A stretch of 64,000 nucleotides of DNA from Oopsacas minuta (taxonomy: Eukaryota; Porifera; Hexactinellida; Lyssacinosida; Leucopsacidae). Each line of letters begins with the position of its first letter. Within the stretch, counting starts at the first letter, position 1. Below the pieces are notes generated by a model. The model searched no databases. It worked only from the letters and a program-made list of their open reading frames with translations, and had not been told where the DNA came from. Below are positions 13,067 to 24,136 of this stretch, one piece after another. The position numbers and the translations under genes were made by a program. The stretch lies in the NCBI GenBank assembly GCA_024704765.1, contig JAKMXF010000295.1:372001-436000 (forward strand), in the 5' to 3' direction.

Positions 13067-14369
13067 CAGGGTTAGGCATAAGTTCTGCAACAAAATTTAA
13101 ATTAAGCTAGAGGTTTTGCGAATTGTTTTAAGTGAATATTTATTTATCATAGATTATCTTCAATATCTTTCTAAACAATATTTAGAGTATTGAGTCCTAC
13201 TAGAAAAATTTTTTTGATTTATGGAGAAAGAAGCAAAACGGTCATTGATAATCTTGTATCATGATGAAGGTAAGTCAGCTTCCGTAATATCAAAAATACT
13301 GTCCATAAACAGATGGATAGTCTACCGTACAATCAAACGTTACAAAGAGACTGGCAGTACCCAGGACAGGTTCAGAAAAGGTAGACCTCGTTCTGTTCGT
13401 ACTCCTGCTGTTAGGAAGCTCGTCCGGGAGAGGGTCAGGAAGAATCCTGTCAGAAGCATCCAAAGCATGGCAAAAGACTTCAATATTACAACCAGAAGTA
13501 TGGGGAAGATAGTAAAAGAGGATTTAGGCTTGAAATGCTACAAATTTCGAGAGGTACAGTAACTTTCTGAGGTGAATAAGAGGCGTTGGTATGAAAAATG
13601 TCTGATTCTGAGAAAAAGGTTCACTGGTGGCACGCACCAGAGTATTGTCTTCTCCGATGAGAAGATTTTGACCGTAGAAATGGTATATAATCACCAAAAC
13701 AGTCGAATTCTTGCTCCAGATCAAAAGTCTATATCGTTATCAATACGCATAATCGAAAGAACTCAGAAACCTGCATCGGTCATGGTTTGGGGAGCTATTA
13801 CTTCTGATGGTCGGACACCTCTGGTGGTCATTGACAAAGGGGTGAAAATTAACAAAGAGGTGTATGTAGAGAGCATTTTAGAGAACGCATTGAAGCCTTG
13901 GGCGGGCGGGCACTTCAATGGCACGCATTGGGTGTTCCAGTAAGATTCCGCTCCCTCCCACAAAGCCAAAATGACATCTGAGTGGTTGAAACTCAATGTA
14001 CCGGAATTTATATCAACTGAAGAATGGCCGGTCTCTTCTCCAGATCTAAACCCTATGGATTTCTGTATATGGTCCATCTTAGAGTCAAGGATATGTGCAA
14101 AGCCTCACAAGAATGTCGAAAGTCTGAAGTCTTCCTTGAAAAGAGAGTGGGATTTAATCAGTGAGGACGTGTTGCGTGCTGCTGTCGATAATTTCTATAA
14201 GCGATCGAGCCTATGTATCGCAGCAAAGGGCAATACATTTAAAGAGCTAGATTAATTTCATTATCCCTGGTATGTATATTCACTAATTCATTACGAATTT
14301 CAACTACTATTATGGTAAAATAAGAAATATACTAGTTTATACTTGTTGCAGAACTTATGCCTAACCCTG
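13067..14369 (+). mobile_element. maT-family (DD37D) Tc1/mariner element
   Basis: TA target duplications at 13,065-13,066 and 14,370-14,371. Perfect inverted ends CAGGGTTAGGCATAAGTTCTGCAAC. Length is 1,303 bp with a single transposase gene inside (13,221-14,255). It sits within the nested MULE-like element in CPSF1 intron 2. Confidence 0.92.
13221..14255 (+). pseudogene. maT transposase with two in-frame stops
   Basis: A single frame of 344 codons with no frameshift, interrupted by only two TAA codons (13,560-13,562 after REVQ, and 13,941-13,943 after WVFQ). The N-terminal helix-turn-helix (SLIILYHDEGKSASVISKIL) and GRPRS linker bind the TIR. The catalytic core has VFSDEK (first Asp), DSAPSHKAK (second Asp) and SSPDLNPMDFCIW. 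Exactly 37 residues separate the second and third Asp, the maT signature. The second stop falls where family members have a second Gln (QQDSAP), a CAA-to-TAA change. It is recently inactivated. Confidence 0.88.
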
Positions 14370-15067
14370 TATATCAGTGCTCCATGGATTATCCACGACA
14401 CTGTTCATAGTCTATATGTTACAGCCTTACAGAGATAAATATACGGAACAGCTCAGTGTAGCATTTGAGTATATGTCTTAAACAAGTCGAATCGAGTCAT
14501 ACTAAATTCATTAAATACTAGCGCGCTTCGCTTGCTCCCGATACGCGGTTGCAAACACTTCGTGTCCACAATCGGGCCTACGGCCTTGGAGTACATAAAT
14601 TTATAATCTTAACCGTAGCAAACATGATACTGCTCTTTAAATCTGCTCACTTCATGTCCCCAAAAGTGAACAAATTTTATACAATGTTGTATAGATGATC
14701 ATATTCGATTATCAATAAAATGTTGTTTTGTTGTCGTTATTTAGTGTAACGTTGGTTCTGGACATTATGAACTGAACCTATATGTTTTCCATATGGGGGA
14801 GCGAGACAGACATACACAACCTGAGATTTAATAATAGAGATTAGGCCGTGGCTAATATTGACTGGCGATTTACTTAGCCCTGCATTTTCGGATTGCGGTC
14901 TTCTATAGTGTAATCAACAAATACTGTACATTACATGCCGATGGGAATTAAACACTACATACTAGTAGATAAACATAGATAAAACATAATATAACACATA
15001 ATTAGAGATTGACTTGCTGGAGGAGTTTGTCAGGCAGCTACCACATCTTGACATCTGTCCATAGTCC

Positions 15068-16260
15068 TTGGTAGCTGCATTGAAGAGGAGGAGGAGAATT
15101 AGAGATGGGGGCATGGCAGTGGATTTGAGAGGAAAATGGAAGGCAAGAATTCACGCCAAAGATACCGAGGGTACTGCTGCTAAACTACCCAAGCTGGACA
15201 CCCTGAAGCGGACAATACAACGCCAATGTGCTAGTGTACTTGCAGCACCAGTACAGCCTACCACTCTAGCAGAGCTAGCTCTACCAGCAGTCTACCAGCA
15301 GGCAGCCAAAGGAGAACAGTTTTCACTCTAGAACTCTGGTGCAGACGATGTACACAGATTCCTCATCTTTGGGACATAACACAACTTCGGGATGCTGCAG
15401 CGAAGGAAGATCTGGCTAGCTGATGGCACCTTCAAGACGGCACCTCCCCTCTTCGCCCAGGTGTATGTGGTACATGGACTCCGTGGAGGAGATGATCCTA
15501 TGAAGACCGGTCATCTGTTACCGAGCCTATTCGTGCTACTGCCTACCTGAGGATGTGGGAACAGATCCGCCTACTCTGTCCACTTGCCCAGCCTCAACAG
15601 ATGCTCCTGGACTTTGAGAAGGGCGCGATTACCAGCTTTGAGGCATGTCTGGCCTAACACAGTAGTGAAGTGCTGCTTCTTCCACCTCACGCAGAATATC
15701 TGGCGACATGTGCAGTCTGCCTACACATATGACGAAGAGTTAGCTATGCGAATCCGGAAGAGACCAGCCCTTGCTTTTGCCCGACCAGCAGACGTACCCG
15801 ATCTGTTTGATCAAGTGGCAATGGACCTCCCCTTACGCCTGAGATAGGCGAACTAGTTGACTACTTTGAGACCACGTATATCGGCCGCACACTTGTCAGC
15901 GGATACCATGTAACGGCGACGTACCCTATTCACCTGTGGAACAACCACATCGGCACGCCCTTAGGACTCCCCCGTACAACCAACGCCGTAGAGGCATGGC
16001 ACCGCAGCTTCAATGCCACTGTCGGCTGCCATCACCCTACCATATGGAAGTTCATCCTCTCCCTCAATTGTGAGCTGGGTCTAGTGGAGGTGCGGCATAC
16101 TAACTACCTTGTTGGCAACCCACCAATCAAGCGGAGGCGGTCCCAACAGAGTGAGGAAGCGTTGAAGACTCTAGTTCGTGAATATTATTCTCCAGATCGT
16201 TCTAAAATGGAGTTCTTGCAGGGTGTAGCACATCATTTCAGTCTGGGAACTGATTAAGAT
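15068..16260 (+). pseudogene. GC-rich FLYWCH MULE transposase, plus-strand copy
   Basis: Fragments in several frames read KWKARIHAKDTEG (end of a FLYWCH finger), PVQPTTLAELALPAVYQQ, LADGTFKTAPPLFAQVYVVHG (first catalytic Asp, near 15,420), MLLDFEKGAITSFEACLA (second Asp, near 15,607), VVKCCFFHLTQNIWRHVQ, and GLPRTTNAVEAWHRSFNATVG (catalytic Glu, near 15,990), ending near 16,200. Frameshifts include one just after EACLA. GC content is well above the surrounding DNA. Part of the N-terminus (between ARIHAKDTEG and the PKLDTLKR segment) is deleted. Confidence 0.8.
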
Positions 16261-16883
16261 ATTAATCAAACTATTATCTCTAATCAATGTATCTGAGGGC
16301 TAGATTGCCACTTGATCAAACAGATCGGGTACGTCTGCTGGTCGGGCAAAAGCAAGGGCTGGTCTCTTCCGGATTCGCATAGCTAACTCTTCGTCATATG
16401 TGTAGGCAGACTGCACATGTCGCCAGATATTCTGCGTGAGGTGGAAGAAGCAGCACTTCACTACTGTGTTAGGCCAGACATGCCTCAAAGCTGGTAATCG
16501 CGCCCTTCTCAAAGTCCAGGAGCATCTGTTGAGGCTGGGCAAGTGGACAGAGTAGGCGGATCTGTTCCCACATCCTCAGGTAGGCAGTAGCACGAATAGG
16601 CTCGGTAACAGATGACCGGTCTTCATAGGATCATCTCCTCCACGGAGTCCATGTACCACATACACCTGGGCGAAGAGGGGAGGTGCCGTCTTGAAGGTGC
16701 CATCAGCTAGCCAGATCTTCCTTCGCTGCAGCATCCCGAAGTTGTGTTATGTCCCAAAGATGAGGAATCTGTGTACATCGTCTGCACCAGAGTTCTAGAG
16801 TGAAAACTGTTCTCCTTTGGCTGCCTGCTGGTAGACTGCTGGTAGAGCTAGCTCTGCTAGAGTGGTAGGCTGTACTGGTGCTG
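15243..16883. repeat. Inverted repeat with 580-bp arms
   Basis: Arms 15,243-15,822 and 16,304-16,883 are each exactly 580 bp and were identical in every line compared, with no gap. The 481-bp spacer carries the C-terminal part of the plus-strand copy. It is made of MULE coding sequence and lies inside CPSF1 intron 2. Confidence 0.9.
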
Positions 16884-17214
16884 ATGCTGTCTGCAAACTC
16901 TCGCCTACTATGTGGTGTGCGCTATAATGGGACTCCCGCGCTTCCCTCTTGATGCCTACCTTCGTCTCGCAGCCGCTCACAGACTTGTCGTCAGGCGCAT
17001 GAGTATGTTCATTCGTGCGCTTGACTATGTCTGTATCTTTGGTGTGAATTCTTGCTTCACAAGTTCCCCTCTCCTTGCACTGCCAATGTACCACATCTCC
17101 AATCCTCCTCTGTACAGTATACATAAAGCCTCCTTCCATCATCTTGCTGCCTCTTCTGATCGTCTTGATCAACCTGAATGGTTGATCAGGAGGCTCTACC
17201 ATTAGCGAATACAA
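16304..17214 (-). pseudogene. GC-rich FLYWCH MULE transposase, minus-strand copy (C-terminus missing)
   Basis: Starts near 17,200 with MVEPPDQPFRLIKT, then a complete FLYWCH finger (FMYTVQRRIGDVVHWQC, GTCEARIH, NEHTHAP). It then enters the same core as the plus copy and stops abruptly at 16,304 after LFDQVA. It shares with the plus copy the frameshift after EACLA. The PKLDTLKRTIQRQ segment present in the other copy is deleted here. So each copy keeps N-terminal parts the other lost, while the shared 580 bp looks identical. Confidence 0.8.
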
Positions 17215-17641
17215 TAATCAAATATGGCAATAAAAGTAGATAAATAATTTATTTGAGAAACACTAATCTGAACAATGGAAGTAACTAATCGTATTATTGA
17301 ATTTTGAAGCTTATTGACTCATAAAACAGCTATACGATGTTTACAGAATCTAGAATTTGATGATGATTACTTGAGGTTTACATTCCAATTCGTATATAAA
17401 CATTATCAGTCGTTTCGAATTATTTGATTGACGTACTTCTGAAAATATACTCAATGCATTTAGACGCAATACTTTGAACGGCTTTACAATGATCTAAACT
17501 ATAACTGGGATTCTACAAGGGTAGATTTTACAATATTTAAGGGGAATAATTTAATTTAAAATAATAATAAAAATTGACAAATCAAATAAGTAGCGAGATA
17601 TCGTGTAGCGAAATGTGTGTGTAGCGAGATGTCGGTATCCG

Positions 17642-18759
17642 ATTATATTTTTCTCAGATAATATCCGAACGTTTTTACCTCAAATAACCAACATCCAGTC
17701 TGATGGAACATTTTATACCGTTCCAGTCCTTTTGCCAGGTTTGGACTATATTTCTGACTGTTGATCGACATGCTTTACCGGGCATACACTGTCTAATGAG
17801 TGGTAAGAATGAGGAACTTTACAAAGCAATACTAATTCACATACATCAGCTTCTACCCGAACCTCAACCACTACATCCATGTCCAATTGGAAAGCTGCTC
17901 CTCGTAAGGCTCTGAAAGAACAATTTCCTAATATAAAACTGATTGGATGTTGGTTTCATTTTACGCAGCGAATATGGTCTGAAACTCAGAAACAGGGACT
18001 TACAGAGAGTTTAAAGATAATATAGAAGTTTCAAGTTTTTTCGTCAATTAATGAGCATTCCTTTCTTTAAGCTAGTTTCATCCATCCAACCTACACACTA
18101 CTTCAATTTCCTGCGACTATCATACCTACAGAAGCAATGAAATTGGAAAAACTAAACAAATACTTCAAAAGGAGATGGATAAACCATGTCAACCCAGAAG
18201 AAATATCAATTTTTGACTCAAAATTTAAGACAAATAATGGAGCTGAATCCTACCACGCAAGGCTTAAGGATAGAATTAGGGCTAATCACCCCAGAATATG
18301 GAGTTTTATGACCCATATTAATGAAATAATAATGGATACGGATAACGAATTTGGGAGGCTGTCCCTGGGTAAGGATATAACAAACCGAGAAAAAAGACAA
18401 ACATTCTAACTGATGATCACTGTAGACGTTGTAAACAAAAATTTCAATCCGGATGCTATATCCCGTGTGAATATATAAATGCAGTAGGTCAGACCATTGG
18501 AAATATTCGCGATCCACAAGGGGAAGTGGAATTCTCTGACTGTTCAGAAGATTCAGAAACAGATCATACTGATGATGATGATAACAACCACCAGAAATGT
18601 GTTGTTTGTCTAAACTCAAGAACATCCACTTGGATCTTTCTACCTTGCAAATATCCCCAGTGCTATGTGGAATATTGCAAACAAATCGAAGAACTTGGAC
18701 AATCGTGTCCTGCCTATCGGTCTCCAATAGAAAGGAACCTTAAAATATTTACCAATTAG
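17642..18759 (+). pseudogene. MULE transposase catalytic half with C-terminal RING finger (continuation of 10,680-11,171)
   Basis: Begins IIFFSDNIRTFLPQ and ITNIQSDGTFYTVPVL (first catalytic Asp in DGTF). After a frameshift it gives VDRHALPGIHCLMSGKNEELY. The second Asp block reads MSNWKAAPRKAL where MULEs have DWE or DFE, so the catalytic Asp is lost. IKLIGCWFHFTQRIW and NNGAESYHARLK (Glu kept) follow. An 18,526-18,759 frame ends in CVVCLNSRTSTWIFLPCKY...SCPAYRSPIE, a RING-type C3HC4 domain like those of IAP proteins, with several zinc ligands changed to Tyr. At least three frames are used. The RING appears to be the C-terminus of the same gene because it lies before the TIR at 18,880. Confidence 0.75.
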
Positions 18760-18980
18760 CTTTACAATTGATACATTCACAAAATATTTAATTATTTGTT
18801 TAGGACTCATTAAATTCTTTCCTAATAAACAGATTTTACCTTTTGGTGTAAACAACGAAGGTCGGCCAAAATCTTTTCTCTAGCTAACGCCAACTAACTG
18901 AAATTACTGTCGGACTAACGCCAACTGTCCAAATTCGATCTAACGACAACTGTCCAAATTCAAACTAATGCAATGCTCCC

Positions 18981-21034
18981 CTACGATTCCTCTTATCCCT
19001 GGTCTAGTGAAAATAAGTTCAATGAGCAGGCCTATTCTATAGTAAGCAAATCATGTAGAAATAGAGAAATGGTAATTAATTGTGCATATTTCTAGGTTGA
19101 AATTTTACAAAAAATAGGCTGAAGAATGCAAATAATGAAAAAGATATAGTAAATAGGCAAGTAGAAAAACATCTTTGCGACTTGGAGTACATTTGTGAAC
19201 AAGAAATGCTATCAAAAGGAACATACATATACAATTGATGTTTGTTTTCAGGACAAAACCAATAGAAATCTTCATGAGAAATTTCACATGAAATTTATGG
19301 TGATTGTTGTAAAGCTTGTACAAAGCTGAAATTTGAAACTATTTCTTAAAAAATATTTACATGACTTCGCAAGAAAGTGGCAACATTCAATGATGGCTTG
19401 CACGTCTCATTCTTCGATTTCATTTCTCTCCCATCAACATAACCGTAGGAGAAGGCCCGGAAGGTCTGGTTTAAACCTGACCAACTATCGGCGCCTCCAT
19501 ATATTTGGCATAGGTTAACCTAGCAAGTATAATACTGCTTTCTATGGCCAAGATCAATGGACAACACATGGGATACCGGAGCTCCAATGGAGAATTGACC
19601 AATGGGTCAGTGAGTCAAATGGGTTAATGGTTCACTCAACAATAATGCTACGCATATAGATTCGGAAAAATATTATTTAGCCTAAATTTTATGTGTAAAA
19701 ATTGGAATATAAATACAAAATGATAAAATTATATTAGCAAAAGTGTCGTCAAACGTTACGCTGCGTCACACATTTGCAAAAAAGAATGGGGCTGTCACAT
19801 TCTTTCAATCTTACCCTTTGTCATCCTTTCGCAGTAAAACAGAATGAAAGGGACAGGTTACACTAGACACCTCTAGGCAACGACACCCAACGTCTGATCC
19901 ATTTGCAGCTATACTATATACTACGGGCTATCATATGATTGCAAATAATGATCAATTTGACACAAATTACAAAAATGTCCAACAGTTGTATTATCCGTCG
20001 TCTCCGAAGGATAGTGACATCTAAAAGTTGAGGGGGGATTATTTCAAGCTATCAAAATGCCCAAATTTCCCAAAACTCCAGGTCTTTCATGAATATATGT
20101 TAAGAGATAGAGAGATAAAAAGAAAGAAATTTTAGCTAACTAGAGGAGCGTTTAAAGGAGAAATTCGATAAGAGTATGCGGAAATATCTGCTAAGATATT
20201 CCTGAAAAAATGAAAAATCTACAAGATGATTCAATTGATCGCAAGGATCTGCTACACAGTGGTTGAAATGGCAGTTGGCAGGGAATAGGTATCCTTGTAT
20301 ACTATGCACAATATAAATTATTATTCACACATGGGTTATCGATCCCTATGAATCGATTGGGAATTTTTACGCAGAGATGAAAAAATATGATTTTGATTAA
20401 TTTCAAGTAAATAAATAACTCATTTTTAATCAACATAATGTATATAGTGTGAATACACGCATTGTTGTAACTAAAATTATGAATTTACTCTACAATCTAT
20501 TTTAAGAAAATAGCTTTATGCTTAGCCTACTAAAGATAAGCCTGATCACTACCTTTGCCCAGGGATACAAGTGGATAAATTTTGATGAAATTCTTTAATC
20601 GTCAATAATATGAAATTGGTACACTTTCACCCGAATTCATGTATTATTAATATGTAAGAATTCGCAAAAGCCACACCAGTGAAATTTTAAGAGGGAAATA
20701 ACTGAATCGATTTAGAATAAATGGTAAGTATGTATTAACAAATGCTCAATCTTTGAACCTATGTGTAGAACGATAATTATTAATGTATGTTCAAAATGTT
20801 GAACTCCAAATGATCTACAGTGCAAGGGACAAAAATTGTGACGATAAAGTTGGTATTTTTCTGAGTTATCACAGAGACAATGGATGTCATATGATTTGTT
20901 AATATCCTCTTATAACTCGACAATCGCGGAAATATGGTTTAATCGTGTAGCCATTTTAAGCAACTCGCCCAACTCCCATGCCATGCAATATATTTTGATA
21001 TGATATCACCAAAGATTATTGCACAATCTCAAAA
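18981..21034. other. Intronic DNA without a recognised gene
   Basis: AT-rich with short open frames only. At about 20,955-21,125 there is a degenerate copy of a MITE family carrying ATATTTTGATATGATAT and its inverted partner (see 38,975 and 63,386). Confidence 0.4.
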
Positions 21035-22598
21035 ATGATTATATATGGGGATATTCATGATTACGTCATATTGGTAAGGGATATCATCTCAAAAGATATG
21101 ATAAGGATATGGAAAGTATATAAGTTCCAGAAGACTGAAATCGGACGAGCAATAAAGTTTTCAGTATCGACGGCTGCTCCTTCACCCTTGTCACACAGCG
21201 AGAAAGAAAATGGTGGATTCTGCACACCTTGTGCTATATTTGCTACTTCGGGTCTCATGGATCAGATCCCGGCATCTTTGTTTGACGACCTCTTGTTTCC
21301 TTTTCAAAGGCTTCGGATGTTTTATCCAAGCACACAGTCAAAGAGTATCATAAAACAGCAATAATCCGAGCTGATGAATTTTTGCAAGTAATGAAAAATA
21401 CACAACCAAACATACTCTGTTAGAGGAATCAGACTATTTTGGAAAGGTCTTATTCCAATAGGCAGAAACTAGCATCAATCATAAAAACAATATTGTTATG
21501 TGGCTGTCAGAATATGACACTATGTGGTCACCCAGACGGTGCCACTAACTTAGAAGTTGACATACTTGGGAATCATGGCAACTTCTGGACCTTATTAGAG
21601 TTTAGGATTGATACTGGTGACAGAATACTCTAAGAGCACCTGAAAGTTATCCAAAACAAACTTATTGATGTCATCTCCAATCACATTCAGTATAAACTAC
21701 TTGACAAAGAATCTTGTGGATTCTTGCATTGGGTTGATAAGGGCAGATTTCATTAACTTCGCAGAGTGCGATTCAGGAATTACTGGACGCTGCCTAGCAG
21801 ATAAGATTACAGGAACACTCCATAGTTATGGTCTAGATCTAATAAACTTGAGAGGTCAAGCCTATGATGGAGCTGTTAATATGGCAGGTTCAATCAAAGG
21901 TATAGCAGCTAGAACCTGAGAATAGTATCCACTTGTTTTGCACCTTCATTGTTCTTCTCATTGCATGAACTTTGCAGTCATTAAGTCTCTTCAAATTCCA
22001 AACAGTCCAAACATGATAGGTGGATTGTTGATTGCTTTGAGGGTATATTTAGTGATGGACTTAGCTTGTGGTCTTCAGATTCTCTGACAGATGCTATGAG
22101 TCTACAATTAGCTATTAGGACAACCGACTTCATTGCTCCATTGGCAATCACGAGTTGCAGCCTAAAGTATATCGAAGCATTGACTACCAATCTTCAGGCT
22201 GAAGCGAAGGATATAGTGGAAGCTGTTCGAGAGTTAACATTGCTAGAGGCAATATTGAGGGACATCACAATCGTTTGTTTAGTACTGTCGAGCAGATGTG
22301 CTCTGACATCGGTATTGTGCCATATGTACCACGTCGATGCGGTTGTGAAAGTCATGAGAATAATGTGCATGCTGACACTCCATCAGAATATTATTGCCGA
22401 TGTTTATCTATCCCTCTTCTTCACCACATGCTTGTAGAGATCGACTCTCGTTTCACTAAACACCAACAAACTGCTTTGCAGGGACGAGCAGTTACACCAC
22501 CAATAATGGTATCTCTATCTCTAAATGAATGCACCTCCAAGATCTCACAACTGGCTGAGATGTATCAAGAATACCATCAATTATGTTTCAAAATCTAA
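21035..22598 (+). pseudogene. hAT transposase remnant (DUF4371/THAP12-like lineage)
   Basis: Decayed reading frames with IKFSVSTAAPSPLSHSEKENGGFCTPC near the N-terminus (the finger region of this lineage), FINFAECDSGITGRCLADKI, then GLDLINLRGQAYDGAVNMAG (the DUF4371 GQ-YDGA-NM motif of the RNase-H core). Later frames read LRTTDFIAPLAITSC-like sequence, FSTVEQMCSDIGIVPYVPRRC and ADTPSEYY, and SKISQLAEMYQEYH. These resemble the 52-kDa repressor (THAP12)-like hAT proteins. Multiple stops and shifts. The C-terminal dimerisation region and TIRs were not found. Confidence 0.65.
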
Positions 22599-22832
22599 AC
22601 AACTTTGGTATAACTATACAACCCTACACTTCTCCTACTATGTGACAAGAATAGCTGTACATCGATGTTGAGGTCTAATATTCAAAAGAAAACGCCAAAA
22701 TATGAATTTTGAATAGCTATTGCCAAACCTCTTAAAATGCCCTCTCTACATGCAAAAATAGTGCTACCAGATTTCAATATAATTGGAGGGCATTATGTGG
22801 TCGCGCAATGTATTTTAAATAGGAACTGGATA

Positions 22833-24134
22833 CGAGGGGCACTCATAAGTTTGAGTCTGACAATGTTGCGAGCTCTTATATAAGTAAACCATTATTTGTT
22901 TCGAATAAACATGGGATAAATATACTTCGCTGAAAATCTTGTAACTTAATCTTGTATACTTTTCAGATAGCAGTAGTTTTATTATCTATGGATTCTTTAG
23001 TTACCAAATCCTTAATACAGTTATCATGCGTGAAATTCGTGCGATAATACTTTTTCAGTTCCAACTTTTGAAAACAATAAAAGAATGTCACGAAAATTTC
23101 TGTACAGCCTTTCCAAATAACAAGGTATCTGCGGAAACAATGAAAAGATGGTACAGAGAATTTAAGCGTGGGAATTTTTATCTTGAAGAAACCAACCCCG
23201 TCCTGGACCACCCCCAACGCTGTTACAGAGGGAATTGTTGAATCAATTGAGAATATGGCGATAGCAGACCCAAATGTACCATATAAGAGGATTCAGCACG
23301 AAATTGGCATTTCATCCGGGCAGTGCACACCGTTTTACACCAATCACTTCAGCTACTTAAATTTCGTTCCCGCTGGATCCCACATCAGCTTCATCCTGAG
23401 CAGAAGCAGAATCGAGGGAAATGGTGCCATGAAATGCTTCAAAAGATTCAACAATGGCAACAGTAGAGATGTTTCCAAGACAATAACTGGTGATGAAACA
23501 TGGATCTATCAGTATGATCCAGAAACAAAGCAGCAGAGCCGTCAATGGTGTGAAATTGGAGAAGGTCCCCCAACAAAGGTTCGCAGAACTCAGTACACCA
23601 AGAAACAATGTTTGCAATATTTTAATACACAACGGGTGTGTAAAATGTTGTACCTCTTGAACCTGGTAAGACAATTAATTCAACATGGTATACAGAGAGT
23701 TGTTTGCCTCTAGTCATAAAAGCAATAAATTTACAGCGTCCTGGCACAGGATTAAGGGGAACTTTTTTGCACCACGATAATGCCAGTTCTCATACATCAA
23801 AAATGACAGGACAATACATTGAAGAATCAGGACTACCTATTTTTCACACTCCCTTATTCTCCAGATCTAGCACCTTGCGACTTCTGGCTCTTTCCTAGAA
23901 TAAAAAAATACCTTAAAGGCAGAAATTATTCATCGAATTCTGGATTTGAGGGGGCCCTCAGAGAAGTGATCGGAGAGATCAACGAAATGAATTTAAAGAA
24001 GCTATTTTAAGCTTGGTTTAAACGAATGAACAAGTACATTCAAGCTAAGGGTGCTATTTCGAACAATAATAGTAAAAATAAATATAGATTGATGCTTTTG
24101 ATACTTGGGCTGAAAAGTTATTGAGTACACCTCG
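22833..24134 (+). mobile_element. mariner element (DD34D), decayed
   Basis: TA duplications at 22,831-22,832 and 24,135-24,136. Ends read CGAGGGGCACTCATAAGTTT and, reverse-complemented on the right, CGAGGTGTACTCAATAACTT. Length 1,302 bp, typical for mariner. It carries one broken transposase gene (23,026-24,010). Confidence 0.85.
23026..24010 (+). pseudogene. mariner transposase, frameshifted
   Basis: MREIRAIILFQFQL opens the HTH domain (KTIKECHENFC, ETMKRWYREFKRGNF). After a frameshift near 23,200 it continues EGIVESIENMAIADPNVPYKRIQHEIGISSG. The catalytic motifs are TGDETWIYQYDP (first Asp), HHDNASSHTSKM (second) and YSPDLAPCDFWLFP (third), lying in different frames. The C-terminus is GRNYSSNSGFEGALREVIGEI. 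There are at least three frameshifts, so it is inactive. It lies in CPSF1 intron 2. Confidence 0.85.
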
Positions 24135-24136
24135 TA

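Larger units (their letters stand above)
11172..17640. mobile_element. Second MULE-like element nested in the first (6.5 kb)
   Basis: The left end GGAAGTCCGACATCTCGC and the reverse-complemented right end GGATACCGACATCTCGC are inverted repeats. Both continue with several copies of GACATTTCGCTACA-like units and then TACTTATTTGATT(G/T)GTCAATTTT. The flanks are ATTATGTTT (11,163-11,171) and ATTATATTT (17,642-17,650), an 8/9 match to a 9-bp duplication with one extra G on the right. Removing the element restores the frame of the host MULE gene (AIMF-FSDN). Its own transposase may be the GC-rich FLYWCH MULE inside it, or that may be a later insertion. Confidence 0.75.
10385..18980 (+). mobile_element. 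MULE transposon with FLYWCH and RING coding ends (8.6 kb, host of nested elements)
   Basis: Flanked by a perfect 9-bp duplication CTACGATTC at 10,376-10,384 and 18,981-18,989, the usual Mutator length. The left end starts GGAGCGCCTGCATTAG and the right end, reverse-complemented, GGGAGCATTGCATTAG. The TIRs continue for about 110 bp as tandem variants of TTAGTTCGAATTTGGACAGTTG. The left coding half (10,680-11,171) and right coding half (17,642-18,759) belong to one gene split by the element at 11,172-17,640. It lies in CPSF1 intron 2, antisense to the gene. Confidence 0.88.

Noticed and set aside
13763-14077. Antisense 104-codon frame over the maT transposase
   Set aside because: It is the complement of the conserved transposase core and has no independent motif.
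14515-14590. GC-rich motif CGCTTCGCTTGCTCC as a possible bacterial or regulatory insert
   Set aside because: Short, non-coding, and similar TTCGCT-containing patches occur elsewhere in the window; no structure supports a specific role.
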